From positions 62,001 through 126,000 of the forward strand of contig CBDBIN010000044.1 in the NCBI GenBank assembly GCA_965206125.1: a stretch of 64,000 bases of DNA. The letters are read 5' to 3'. Both the position numbers and the translations under genes were made by a program. Numbering within the stretch: position 1 is the first letter of the stretch; each line of letters starts with the position of its first letter. Below are positions 17,370 to 25,643 of the stretch, one piece after another. The stretch is from CAXWPM01 sp965206125 (GTDB taxonomy: Bacteria; Acidobacteriota; Terriglobia; 20CM-2-55-15). The notes below the pieces were generated by a model. The model worked only from the letters and a program-made list of their open reading frames with translations. It did not search any database and was not told the origin of the DNA.

Positions 17370-18119
17370 ATGTCAACCTTCTGGAAGACGGCGCTATCGA
17401 GAGTGTCGAAGAACAAGATTCTGATCCGCGGGTACCGCGTCGAAGACCTGATGGAACACTGTCTGTTCGGCGACGCGATCTACCTGACGTTTACCGGCGA
17501 GCTGCCGGCGGGTCTCGAGGGGCGCATGGTCGAAACGATCATGGTGTCGAGCACCGATCACTCGTTCCTGGCGCCGTCGGTCGACGCGACCCGGTTCGTC
17601 GCCTCGGGCGGCGTTCCCCTCCAGGCATCCGTCGCGGCTGGCCTTATCGCCCTCGGCGAGCACCACGGCGGAGCGGTTGAGAGATGCGCGCGCCTCCTCC
17701 AGGAGGCCGTGACCGCCCGAATCGGTGCAGCGGACATCGTCTCCGACTTTCGAAGCAGGAAGGAACGTGTTCCCGGCTTCGGGCACCCACTTCACGACAG
17801 CGACCCCCGAACCGTAAAGCTCGTTTCGAAGGCCCGGGAATGGAATCTGGCGGGCGCTCACCTGGCCCTCGCGGAACAGATCGCCTCGAGCCTCGGCCAG
17901 CCGCTCAACGTCGACGGCGCAATTTCCGGCATCATCTCGGACATGAAGATCGACTGGCGATACGGCAAAGCGTTTTTCGTAATATCGCGCACTGTGGGTC
18001 TCTCAGCCCACCACGTCGAGGAGACAGAGCGGGAACCTCCATTCCGGGCCATCGACCTCGCCGGCGTGACCTACGACGGGCCGGCCGAACGGGACGTGCC
18101 TGACCAGTTCAAGGAATAG
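17370..18119 (+). CDS. Citryl-CoA lyase-like (short citrate-synthase superfamily) protein
   Basis: At 249 residues it is much shorter than citrate synthase (about 370-430), but it keeps the catalytic signatures: GEHHGG at 97-101, GFGHPLH at 136-142 and Asp182 in NVDGAISG. This compact form matches citryl-CoA lyases, which split citryl-CoA into acetyl-CoA and oxaloacetate, and also CitE-independent synthase-like enzymes of unknown substrate. GGAGA lies 7 bp before the ATG. It sits between DUF4416 and MmgE/PrpD; a short-chain tricarboxylate substrate is inferred. No citryl-CoA synthetase is in the window. Confidence 0.7.
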   Translation: MSTFWKTALSRVSKNKILIRGYRVEDLMEHCLFGDAIYLTFTGELPAGLEGRMVETIMVSSTDHSFLAPSVDATRFVASGGVPLQASVAAGLIALGEHHGGAVERCARLLQEAVTARIGAADIVSDFRSRKERVPGFGHPLHDSDPRTVKLVSKAREWNLAGAHLALAEQIASSLGQPLNVDGAISGIISDMKIDWRYGKAFFVISRTVGLSAHHVEETEREPPFRAIDLAGVTYDGPAERDVPDQFKE

Positions 18120-18271
18120 CTGGAAAGAAAAATTGCAGATCTGTTATCTGGGAGTCGACGTTGGACCTCGGTCATTGGACATTTCTCGAATTCATATTTC
18201 CGGAGCCGGCTCGAACAGGGCCGCACCGATTGACAAATGACGAACTTCCAACCTCCAATGAGCAATCTCAA

Positions 18272-19609
18272 ATGGAGCTGATATCAGAACAGATCGCGGA
18301 CTTCATCCTGGCCTCGGATTGCGCTTCCCTGCCCGAAGGCGTTCGGGCGGTGGCACGGCGGAGCCTGCTGGATTGGACCGGGTCCGCGTTGCGGGGATCC
18401 GGCGAGCCGCCAGCGCGGATGATGACCGATCTTGCCCGTGCGGAGGGCGGCCGACCTCGAGCCACGGCCCTGCCCGATGGCTGGAAGACATCCGTCGAGT
18501 GGGCAACCCGAATCAACGCCGTGGCCTCCCATACCGTCGAGATGGATGACCTCCATCCCTCCTCTGTATTGCACCCTGGGGCTCCAGTCATGTCCGCCGC
18601 CGTCGCGATGGCCGAGGCCCTCGATTCCACCGGCACAGAACTGGTCGAGGCCATCGCGGTCGGTTACGAAGTCGCCGTGCGTGCCGGGGAGGCGGCCGGT
18701 CCCGATCACTACCGTCTCTGGCACACGACCGGAACGTGCGGCACATTTGGAGCGGCAGCGGCCGCGGCGAAGCTGCTCAAACTGGACCGTAGAGCCATCA
18801 TCGACGCGCTGGGTTCGGCCGGGACGCAGGCGGCCGGGCTGTGGCAGTTCCTGGCCGACGGTGCGATGAGCAAACAGTTGCATCCGGCGCACGCTGCGGG
18901 GGCGGGTATCCATGCCGCGGAATTGGCCCGCCGTGGTTTTACGGCAGCGCAGGAGATTTTCGAGGGCGAAAAGGGCTTTCTACGGGCAATGTCCCCAAAC
19001 CCTGATCCGGACCGGCTGACCGAAGGGCTGGGCTCGGAGTACCGGATGGTGGACAATGCCTTCAAGAAACATGCTGCGTGCCGGCACACGCACTCGGCGA
19101 TCGACGCGGCGCTCCTGGTCCGCGACAGGACATCGTTGACTCCCGAAGACATCGACGAGATAAGCGTTCACGTCTATCCGGCGGCGGACGACCTGCTTCG
19201 CGACGTCGAGCCGACGACACCGTATGCGGCAAAATTCTCACTTCCCTATACGATCGCCGTGGCCGTCTGCCGCGGGCACGTCGACCTCGCCGACTTCGTC
19301 GACGTCACCGCCGAGGACATCGGAAGCGTCATCGAAAAGGTTCGCGTCGTCCGAGACGATGCGCTCGGGGACGAATACCCCGTCAAGTGGCCATCGCGGG
19401 TCGAGATCCGGTTCCGCGATGGGACGAGGGCAAATGCCGAGATCGACTACCCGCGAGGAGACGCGCGCAACCCGCTGACGAACGACGAACTCGAAAAGAA
19501 GTTTCGGACGCTGACATCCACGATCCTTCGGACCGAACAACAGGACCACATCGTCAGTGCATCGATGACCGTGGAGGCAATCGATGTGCGCTCATTCTGG
19601 CCGTTTTAG
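18272..19609 (+). CDS. MmgE/PrpD family protein (2-methylcitrate dehydratase-like)
   Basis: A 445-residue soluble enzyme of the MmgE/PrpD fold. Typical segments are RRSLLDWTGSALRG, HTVEMDDLHPSSVLHPGAPVMSAA (shortened: VEMDDLHP), GYEVAVRAGEA, TGTCGTFGAAAAAAKLL and FKKHAACRHTHSAIDA. Family members dehydrate 2-methylcitrate or isomerise aconitate-like acids without an Fe-S cluster. The start MELISEQIADF at 18272 is chosen over the frame opening at 18161. Its TAG stop is the insertion point of MITE B copy 1. Substrate is inferred from the family and the citryl-CoA-lyase-like neighbour only. Confidence 0.88.
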   Translation: MELISEQIADFILASDCASLPEGVRAVARRSLLDWTGSALRGSGEPPARMMTDLARAEGGRPRATALPDGWKTSVEWATRINAVASHTVEMDDLHPSSVLHPGAPVMSAAVAMAEALDSTGTELVEAIAVGYEVAVRAGEAAGPDHYRLWHTTGTCGTFGAAAAAAKLLKLDRRAIIDALGSAGTQAAGLWQFLADGAMSKQLHPAHAAGAGIHAAELARRGFTAAQEIFEGEKGFLRAMSPNPDPDRLTEGLGSEYRMVDNAFKKHAACRHTHSAIDAALLVRDRTSLTPEDIDEISVHVYPAADDLLRDVEPTTPYAAKFSLPYTIAVAVCRGHVDLADFVDVTAEDIGSVIEKVRVVRDDALGDEYPVKWPSRVEIRFRDGTRANAEIDYPRGDARNPLTNDELEKKFRTLTSTILRTEQQDHIVSASMTVEAIDVRSFWPF

Positions 19610-19878
19610 TGGCCTGCACCACCCATATTGGGACCAGCGCCGATGGGTCTTCGAGGCGAGGTCGAGGCGCGAGTCGGAAGTCGATGCTCATTCATCGACG
19701 ACGGCTCGCAACGACGAGATCGCCTCGAACCCCCATCGGCCCGAAGGGTTGCGGCGAAATGGCATCGTCTTCGGCGTCATCGGCTTCTCGCAATGAAAGC
19801 CATTTCCTCGGCGCCGATTCCTTGAATCCAATACCATTTGGCCGCAACGCTGGTCCCAATATGGGTGGTACAGGCCAC
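19609..19878. mobile_element. MITE-like element, family B, copy 1 (270 bp)
   Basis: It is bounded by near-perfect inverted repeats of about 32 bp starting GTGGCCTGYACCACCCATAT. A second 270-bp copy lies at 62635-62904. The left flank is TA, which together with the first G of the element forms the TAG stop of the MmgE/PrpD gene; the right flank TT is shared with the adjoining family A element. There is no coding capacity. The identical length and TA-GTGnCC ends suggest that A and B use the same or closely related transposases. Confidence 0.88.
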
Positions 19879-19880
19879 TT

Positions 19881-20150
19881 GTGTCCTCGGTCAGAAGTAC
19901 GGTTGCTATATTTTGGAGCGCAACGGTGCCGGATTTGGCGGAGCGACGCCGAGCTAATGCTCATTCATTGCAAGCAGGAGCGACTCCAAAGACGGCGCCG
20001 TTCCGCCCGAACCCGCAGGGCCGATGGAGGTTGCTGGTTGGGAAGGCTAAGCCGACCGACCCACACCCACTTTTATCGACCGATTCAACATCCACATTGC
20101 GTCCGGCAACCTCCATTGGAGATAGTGATCGTATTTCTGACCGAGGACAC
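19881..20150. mobile_element. MITE-like element, family A, copy 2 (270 bp), abutting element B
   Basis: Nearly identical to 15241-15511. It lies directly against the family B element with only the dinucleotide TT between them, and TA follows on its right. The simplest reading is insertion of A into the TA duplication of B, with one later base change. The right inverted repeat ends CCGAGGACAC, which places GAGGA 9 bp before the methyltransferase ATG, so the element end supplies that gene's ribosome site. Confidence 0.87.
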
Positions 20151-20155
20151 TAGCG

Positions 20156-21046
20156 ATGCAAGACACTTCCTTGCGTGAACGACTCTGCTGCGTGGCATGC
20201 TACGGCTCGCTTCTAGAGCAGGCAGGGAGGTTGACGTGCGAGAATTGCGGATCCTTCTACGAGATTACCGATTCGGGAGTCCCGGTGATGATGACGCCGG
20301 ACGACCGGGCGCGGTTCGCCGCGGCGATGACGGGCCCTGCCGCGTCGACGATGGAGGAAGTGTATGCGCTACGGCGACGAGATGAGTGGACAGCACGCGC
20401 CTACCGCGCTTTGACGCCACCCGAGCCGGTGTTCATCGATCCAGAAGCGCCGCCGCTACCCTATGCCGAAGACGGCTTCAACCTTTGGCTGGGAGGCGGC
20501 GGTCTCGACACATGGGGGCACATCAACATCGACCTGGCTCCCTATTACGGTGTCGATGTCGTGGCGCATGCTGGCCGGCTTCCCTTCAGGGAAAACTCCT
20601 GTGACCGGGTGGCGTGCCTCGCGCTGCTCGAACACGTCCCGGATGCGGCCCAGATCCTCCGCGAAACCCTGAGAGTCCTCGCCCCGGGTGGCCGGGTCCA
20701 GGCCGTCGTTCCATTCTGTCACCCGTACCACCCCTACCCGTCGGATTTCACGCGCTACTCGCGCGAAGGACTCGAACGACTGTTCTCCGAATTCGACGCG
20801 GTACGCGTGGGGATCCGCAGCGGACCGGCCACTACGATTCTGACGTTCATGACCTACTTCGGAAAGCTGCTGTTTCCGGTACACACGCCGAACACCGCTC
20901 GCCGCTGGTTCAACCGTGGAGTGATGGGGCTGTGGGGATGGGGAAGCTGGCCCCTGGTCTACCTGGACCGTTGGATCAACCGCCTGCCGAACGCCCACAT
21001 CCTGGCCAACCATTTCTACGTGACTGCAGAGAAACCGAAAGGCTAG
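20156..21046 (+). CDS. SAM-dependent methyltransferase with N-terminal Trm112-like zinc ribbon
   Basis: The first 50 residues hold four cysteines in two pairs (CVAC and CENC), a Trm112-like zinc ribbon. The methyltransferase domain follows at about 105-225, with HINIDLAPY, ENSCDRVACLALLEHVPDA, LRVLAPGGRVQAVVPF (motif post-I to post-II region of class I/Methyltransf_11) and a C-terminal hydrophobic stretch GLWGWGSWPLVYLDRW. A canonical GxGxG is weak (LGGGGLDTWG). Substrate unknown; lipid or glycan methyltransferases often look like this. Its start lies 5 bp after MITE A copy 2; before insertion it followed the MmgE/PrpD stop by 2 bp. Confidence 0.8.
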   Translation: MQDTSLRERLCCVACYGSLLEQAGRLTCENCGSFYEITDSGVPVMMTPDDRARFAAAMTGPAASTMEEVYALRRRDEWTARAYRALTPPEPVFIDPEAPPLPYAEDGFNLWLGGGGLDTWGHINIDLAPYYGVDVVAHAGRLPFRENSCDRVACLALLEHVPDAAQILRETLRVLAPGGRVQAVVPFCHPYHPYPSDFTRYSREGLERLFSEFDAVRVGIRSGPATTILTFMTYFGKLLFPVHTPNTARRWFNRGVMGLWGWGSWPLVYLDRWINRLPNAHILANHFYVTAEKPKG

Positions 21047-21068
21047 GAGCTAGTGGCCGCACCAACCC

Positions 21069-21116
21069 AAAAGCTTTCGTGAAATCGATTTCGGCGGTCA
21101 TAGACCGCCGCTACAG
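21069..21116. repeat. Short palindromic repeat, family C, copy 3 (partial)
   Basis: It contains GGCGGTCATAGACCGCC followed by GCTACAG, matching the arms of family C units at 35659-35720 and 52679-52747. The left part (AAAAGCTTTCG) matches the other end of the 35659 copy. It lies between the methyltransferase stop and the convergent end of the sigma factor gene, so it may act as a terminator. Confidence 0.5.
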
Positions 21117-21129
21117 TGCAGACCCTTTG

Positions 21130-21747
21130 CTAGGCGGCGTGGACGGCGAGCATCGCGGCCATCTTCTTGCGGGCGCGGTAGAGGCGGATCTTTACGTTGG
21201 ACTCGGTGATGCCCGTCATCTCGGAGATCTCATTGACGGAATAGCCCTCGACTTCTTTGAGCACCAGAGGAACTCTCAGATTCTCATCGAGCCTGTCGAG
21301 GGCCCTCCCGAGCCTGCCGTCCGGATCGGCATCGACGGGCCGGACGCGGGGCTGATACCGGAAATCATCGATTGCCGCCCGCTCCCGACGGATCTTGCGC
21401 AACCGGTCGTAGCAGACATTGATGGTCACACGGGAGACCCAACCGGCAACGTTGTCACCCGGACGGACCTGCTCGATCTTCGAAAAAAAACGGATGAAGG
21501 CGTCCTGCGCCAGATCTTCGACGTCGTCGCGTGAACGGAAGAACCGGCTCACCAGCCGGAATACCAACGGTGCAAGCAGGGAGACGAGTTCTTCCTGTGC
21601 TTCTCGGTCCTGGCTTTGTGCTCGGACGACCAATCCTGCGTCGATTGTGACTCGCGCGTACGGGCGCGGCTTGGCCCGCGGCGCGACCATATCCACCGTC
21701 CCGGCCACCTCGTGGGGGCTTGCCACGTGTTGTTCCGTTGCACTCAC
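21130..21747 (-). CDS. RNA polymerase sigma factor, ECF subfamily
   Basis: A 205-residue sigma factor with region 2 (LVFRLVSRFFRSRDDVEDLAQDAF, in short DVEDLAQDAFIRFF), a short linker and region 4 (GYSVNEISEMTGITESNVKIRL, in short ITESNVKIRLYRARKKM). The GTG at 21747 is chosen because GAGG lies 8 bp upstream; longer frames up to 21849 start without a ribosome site. No anti-sigma gene is adjacent. Instead it follows the two-component regulator by about 120 bp on the same strand, so it may be a target or partner of that system. Confidence 0.9.
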   Translation of the reverse strand: MSATEQHVASPHEVAGTVDMVAPRAKPRPYARVTIDAGLVVRAQSQDREAQEELVSLLAPLVFRLVSRFFRSRDDVEDLAQDAFIRFFSKIEQVRPGDNVAGWVSRVTINVCYDRLRKIRRERAAIDDFRYQPRVRPVDADPDGRLGRALDRLDENLRVPLVLKEVEGYSVNEISEMTGITESNVKIRLYRARKKMAAMLAVHAA

Positions 21748-21869
21748 GATCAATACCTCAGCTGGGAGCGCGTCTCGGACGCCCACTTTGCACAGTCTAC
21801 CGAGTCCGCCTGACGGGCAGGTCACGGTCCGGTAAAGCTTTTGTAACAAAGAAGTAACGGGCGGGAGGG

Positions 21870-22583
21870 TCAGTCGGCGAACCGGTAGCCGTGGCCTCTG
21901 ACGGTGATGATCAACTTTGGTTCGGTGGGTTCGGATTCCAGTTTCTGACGCAAACGAGCCACGTGCACATCGACGGTGCGGGTGTTGGTCATCGCGGAGT
22001 AACCCCAGACCGCATCCAGCAGTTCGTCACGGGTCACGGCGACTCCCTGGTTCTCGAGGAAGAACCGGAGCAGTTGCATTTCTTTCGACGACAGTTGGAC
22101 CAGTTCGCCGTTACGGAACACCTGCGCACTACGAAAGTCCACCTTCAAGTCGCCGACCTGGACGATCTCGGGCAGGCTCTTATGGAGGGTTCTTCCGGCA
22201 CGCCGCAGCAACGCCTGCATCCTGGCCAGAAGCTCGATGAATTCGAAGGGCTTTGTCAGGTAGTCGTCGGCGCCGAATTCCAACCCAACGACCCGGTCGG
22301 TGACCTCGCCCCGCGCAGTCAACATCAAGATGGGGGTGTTGACTCCGTGGCTGCGGGCCTCTCGGGCGACCTCGAAACCACTCTTGCCGGGCAGCATAAC
22401 GTCGAGGACCACGAGGTCGAATTCTCCCGAGGCGAGTCGCGTGGCGCCATCCCTGCCGTTGGTGGACAGCTCCACCTTGTAGCCTTCCCGAGTGAGGCGG
22501 TCCGACAGCGCCAGTCTCAGCGCGGCGTCGTCCTCGATGACCAGAACCCGCCGCCCCTCGGGGCCGCTATCGTTCGTCGACAT
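21870..22583 (-). CDS. OmpR/PhoB-family response regulator
   Basis: A 237-residue regulator. The receiver domain (residues 12-125) has the acidic pocket Glu17-Asp18-Asp19, the phosphorylation site Asp61 in VVLDVMLPGKSG and the conserved Lys in YLTKPFEF. The C-terminal winged helix (about 140-235) ends with YSAMTNTRTVDVHVARLRQKL and VRGHGYRFAD. It overlaps the end of the histidine kinase gene by 17 bp, so the two are a cognate pair. DNA targets cannot be inferred. Confidence 0.95.
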   Translation of the reverse strand: MSTNDSGPEGRRVLVIEDDAALRLALSDRLTREGYKVELSTNGRDGATRLASGEFDLVVLDVMLPGKSGFEVAREARSHGVNTPILMLTARGEVTDRVVGLEFGADDYLTKPFEFIELLARMQALLRRAGRTLHKSLPEIVQVGDLKVDFRSAQVFRNGELVQLSSKEMQLLRFFLENQGVAVTRDELLDAVWGYSAMTNTRTVDVHVARLRQKLESEPTEPKLIITVRGHGYRFAD

Positions 22584-24282
22584 GCTGCGTCTCTCGGCCC
22601 GTCGACTTCAAAAACACGGAAAACCGTGTTCCTCCTTTATGTCGGGCGTCGACCTCGACGCTCCCTCCATGGGCTTCGACGATTTCCTTGACGAGACTCA
22701 GCCCCAGCCCGGAGCCACCCACCTGATGATCACGGGCGTTCTGTCCCCGGTAGAACGGCTTGAAGATGTGCGGGAGGTCGGCGTGATCGATTCCGTGGCC
22801 GCTGTCCTGGACACACAGCACCACCTGACCCGCCCGGCCGGAAGCGGGTCGAACCGCCACGGAAATCTCATCGCCTTCCTGACTGAACTTCATCGAGTTC
22901 GACACAAGGTTTCGGACCAGCGTCCTCAAGGCCTGCTCATCACCGAGAACTACGGGCAGGTCGGGGCCAATGTCCCGCTCGAGTGAAAACTGGGACAACT
23001 CGGCCGGGTCGAGTCGGTCGAGTTCCTCGTCAACCAGGGAGCCGAGATCGATCGGTCGTGACTCATAGTGGTACTGTCCGGAGCGGATCGCGGAGAATTG
23101 CAACACGCCTTCCACCATACTGCCCAACCTGCGGCTTTCCTGGTTGATCGACTCCCCGTACCGGGCCGCCTGGTCGAGGTTGCCCACGACCCTGTCGGCA
23201 AGGTTCTGGCTGAGCGAGGAAATGCCGGCGATCGGCGTCCGTAGCTCGTGCGACACTCCGGCGACGAACTCCATCTGGCGTTCTGCCAGCCACTGGGCGC
23301 GACGCGTGGCGACGAGCAAAAACCCGAAGCTCAGACCGAGTACGATCACGACTCCGAAGCTCATAGACAGGTTGCGCATCCGGTACTCGTCGATAACGAC
23401 CTGGAGGGAGCCGGACCGGTGTTTCGCAACGATCTCCCAGTCCGGACTGTCATCACCCAGTCCCCTGCGGATGTCGGGTGATGCCAGGGCCGCCGCTGGC
23501 AGGGCGCTATTCGACGCGTATATGACGTTGGTCTCGTCAGCCTCGTCAACGATCCAAACGTCGTAATCCCTCGTCTCGTCCGGGCCGAAGTACTCGTCCA
23601 CGGCGAACGGAATGAACTCGTCGATGAGGACGTCATTCCTTAACAGCGCCACGGCCCAGCTCGGATTCGACCGGTCCTGGGCAAAGACCAGGCCGAACCG
23701 ATCATCGTCAACGGGACCCCACAGGCCGTGCGCGAAGCGCAACCGGTCGCCGCGTTCGCGGTAGTCCACCTGGTCGACGTTTGCGAGATCTCTACGAATC
23801 CGCTTCAGCGCGTCGGGCCATTCCACGGGTTCCAGCAAACCCGCCTCGAAGTTGACCCGACGGAGCCTGAGCGGACCCGGCCCGTCCGTCTCGTCCGCAT
23901 TCAGGTCGTGATCGATCCAGTACGCATCCCCGATCAAGTGTGGGAACTCAAAGGAGTCGGTCCAGTCCCGGTAGTCTCCGATAATCTCGGCTTCGACCGA
24001 GGGCGACCGGCCGACAAAGAAGGTAAGGCGGATTCTCCTGAACTCGCGCCCGAAGTCGCGGGAGAGCGCCCGCGTCGATATCTGAAGGGACCGCTCCATC
24101 TTCTCGAACTGAAACTCGATGAGCTCATTGACCCATCGATTCTGGAGAACTGCCAGCACGACCAGAAGCAGGCCAGTCAGCCCTACCAGCAGTACAGTTC
24201 GTTGTCGTTTCCAGATAGCCAAGGTTCGTCGGTCCGTAGGAGGTCGGTTTACTACCGGACACTTTACCAGTTTCGCGTCCAC
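22567..24282 (-). CDS. Sensor histidine kinase (two membrane helices, periplasmic sensor)
   Basis: One membrane helix near the N-terminus (VLLVGLTGLLLVVLAVL), a periplasmic region of about 260 residues without a recognised fold, a second helix (FGVVIVLGLSFGFLLVA), then the HisKA box VSHELRTPIAG, the N-box LVRNLVSNSMKFSQ and the G-boxes DSGHGIDH and GSGLGLSLVKEIV. All catalytic motifs are intact. The start is uncertain: the open frame continues to 24345 inside the IS30 left end, and candidates are GTG at 24303, GTG at 24282 and TTG at 24222, none with a good ribosome site. The IS has replaced the native upstream region. Confidence 0.9.
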   Translation of the reverse strand: MDAKLVKCPVVNRPPTDRRTLAIWKRQRTVLLVGLTGLLLVVLAVLQNRWVNELIEFQFEKMERSLQISTRALSRDFGREFRRIRLTFFVGRSPSVEAEIIGDYRDWTDSFEFPHLIGDAYWIDHDLNADETDGPGPLRLRRVNFEAGLLEPVEWPDALKRIRRDLANVDQVDYRERGDRLRFAHGLWGPVDDDRFGLVFAQDRSNPSWAVALLRNDVLIDEFIPFAVDEYFGPDETRDYDVWIVDEADETNVIYASNSALPAAALASPDIRRGLGDDSPDWEIVAKHRSGSLQVVIDEYRMRNLSMSFGVVIVLGLSFGFLLVATRRAQWLAERQMEFVAGVSHELRTPIAGISSLSQNLADRVVGNLDQAARYGESINQESRRLGSMVEGVLQFSAIRSGQYHYESRPIDLGSLVDEELDRLDPAELSQFSLERDIGPDLPVVLGDEQALRTLVRNLVSNSMKFSQEGDEISVAVRPASGRAGQVVLCVQDSGHGIDHADLPHIFKPFYRGQNARDHQVGGSGLGLSLVKEIVEAHGGSVEVDARHKGGTRFSVFLKSTGRETQHVDER

Positions 24283-24324
24283 GGGGTGTAACAGGAAGAT
24301 CACAAAGCCGTAAACGGAGCTGAT

Positions 24325-25535
24325 CTCAATGGATCGACGCAACACTTTATCTTAAAAGGAAGAGGTGGAGTGTATGCGGAAAGGGATGCGATTCGGTTTC
24401 ACGGCGGCGGAGAAGGCGGAGGTATGGGATCGGTGGCGGCGAGGGGAATCTCTGCATGAGATCGGGCGAGCGTTTGGCAAGCTGTCATCGTCTGTATATT
24501 GTCAGCTGGCGCATACCGGAGGCATTCGTCCTCGACCACGACGACGGTCGAGGTTGGCTTTGAGCCTGTCGGAACGTGAGGAGATCTCCCGCGGGATCGC
24601 GGCCGAGCAGTCGTTGCGTTCGATCGCAGAGTGTCTGGGGCGTTCACCCTCGACGGTGAGCCGGGAGATCCAGCGCAATGGGGGCTATGATGACTACCGG
24701 GCGTCTGTCGCCGATGAACAGGCTTGGAACCGGGCCCGTCGCCCGAAGCGATGTCAGTTGGGTCGCCATCCGCGGTTACGGCGAATGGTGGCGAGGAAGC
24801 TCCGGCGGAATTGGTCGCCCGAACAGATCGCCGGCTGGCTGAAGCGATCCTATCCAGAGGATGAGTCGTATCACGTGTCCCACGAGACGATCTATCGCAG
24901 CCTATTCGTGCAGGCGCGCGGGGTGTTTAAGAAAGAACTACTTAGACATCTGAGGTCGAGACGAACGATTCGTCGATCCCGACATTCCAGTCACAAAGGT
25001 CACGGGAAAGGGGATCTCGCCGATATCGTATCGATTCGTGAGCGCCCGGCCGAGGTCGAAGATCGTGCCGTTCCCGGTCACTGGGAGGGAGATCTGATAG
25101 TGGGATCGAACAACACCTACATTGCGACCCTGGTCGAACGCCATACCCGTTACGTGATGTTGGTGAAAGTGTCGGATAAACAGACCAAGACCGTCGTGCC
25201 TGCACTGATCAAGCACGCGAAGAAACTACCGACCGAGCTGTATAAATCGCTGACCTGGGATCGCGGCAAGGAAATGGGAGATCATCGGCGGTTTACCCTG
25301 GCGACCGACATCGACGTCTACTTCTGCGATCCGCAGAGTCCATGGCAACGTGGTTCCAATGAAAACACGAATGGCCTGCTCCGACAGTACTTCCCAAAGA
25401 GAACCGACTTATCGGTGCACTCGCAGGCGCACCTGAACAAGGTGGCACGTGAGCTCAATGAACGGCCGCGTAAGACGCTGGAGTTTGAAACTCCAGCAGA
25501 ACGATTCAACGCTTGTGTTGCATCGATCGGTTGAG
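24325..25535 (+). mobile_element. IS30-family insertion sequence (about 1.21 kb)
   Basis: The left end CTCAATGGATCGACGCAACAC (24325-24345) and the right end (25515-25535, complement CTCAACCGATCGATGCAACAC) are inverted repeats with 18 of 21 matches. A single transposase fills the element. No target duplication could be read from the flanks (GAT on the left, GTG on the right). It is inserted immediately upstream of the histidine kinase gene. Confidence 0.85.
24374..25534 (+). CDS. IS30-family transposase
   Basis: A 386-residue DDE transposase. An N-terminal helix-turn-helix pair (LSEREEISRGIAAEQSLRSI and LGRSPSTVSREIQRN) binds the ends; the catalytic residues are Asp in HWEGDLIVG, Asp in LTWDRGKEM and Glu in RGSNENTNGLLRQYFP, the classic IS30 DDE pattern. 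No frameshift or stop interrupts it, so it appears functional. Starts at 24365 and 24374 (MRKGM) are equally possible. Its TGA stop lies within the right inverted repeat. Confidence 0.95.
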   Translation: MRKGMRFGFTAAEKAEVWDRWRRGESLHEIGRAFGKLSSSVYCQLAHTGGIRPRPRRRSRLALSLSEREEISRGIAAEQSLRSIAECLGRSPSTVSREIQRNGGYDDYRASVADEQAWNRARRPKRCQLGRHPRLRRMVARKLRRNWSPEQIAGWLKRSYPEDESYHVSHETIYRSLFVQARGVFKKELLRHLRSRRTIRRSRHSSHKGHGKGDLADIVSIRERPAEVEDRAVPGHWEGDLIVGSNNTYIATLVERHTRYVMLVKVSDKQTKTVVPALIKHAKKLPTELYKSLTWDRGKEMGDHRRFTLATDIDVYFCDPQSPWQRGSNENTNGLLRQYFPKRTDLSVHSQAHLNKVARELNERPRKTLEFETPAERFNACVASIG

Positions 25536-25643
25536 GTGGCAGAGGTAAACGCACATTCCCGGCACGCATCTGTCTCCCACTGGGGCTTTGCTCATCCCGA
25601 TCAAACAATCTAAAATCCCGAACATACCGGGAGGGTAAGACCG

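Noticed and set aside
24319..25541. Target-site duplication of the IS30 element
   Set aside because: The flanking 2-4 bp do not match on the two sides, so no duplication can be claimed.
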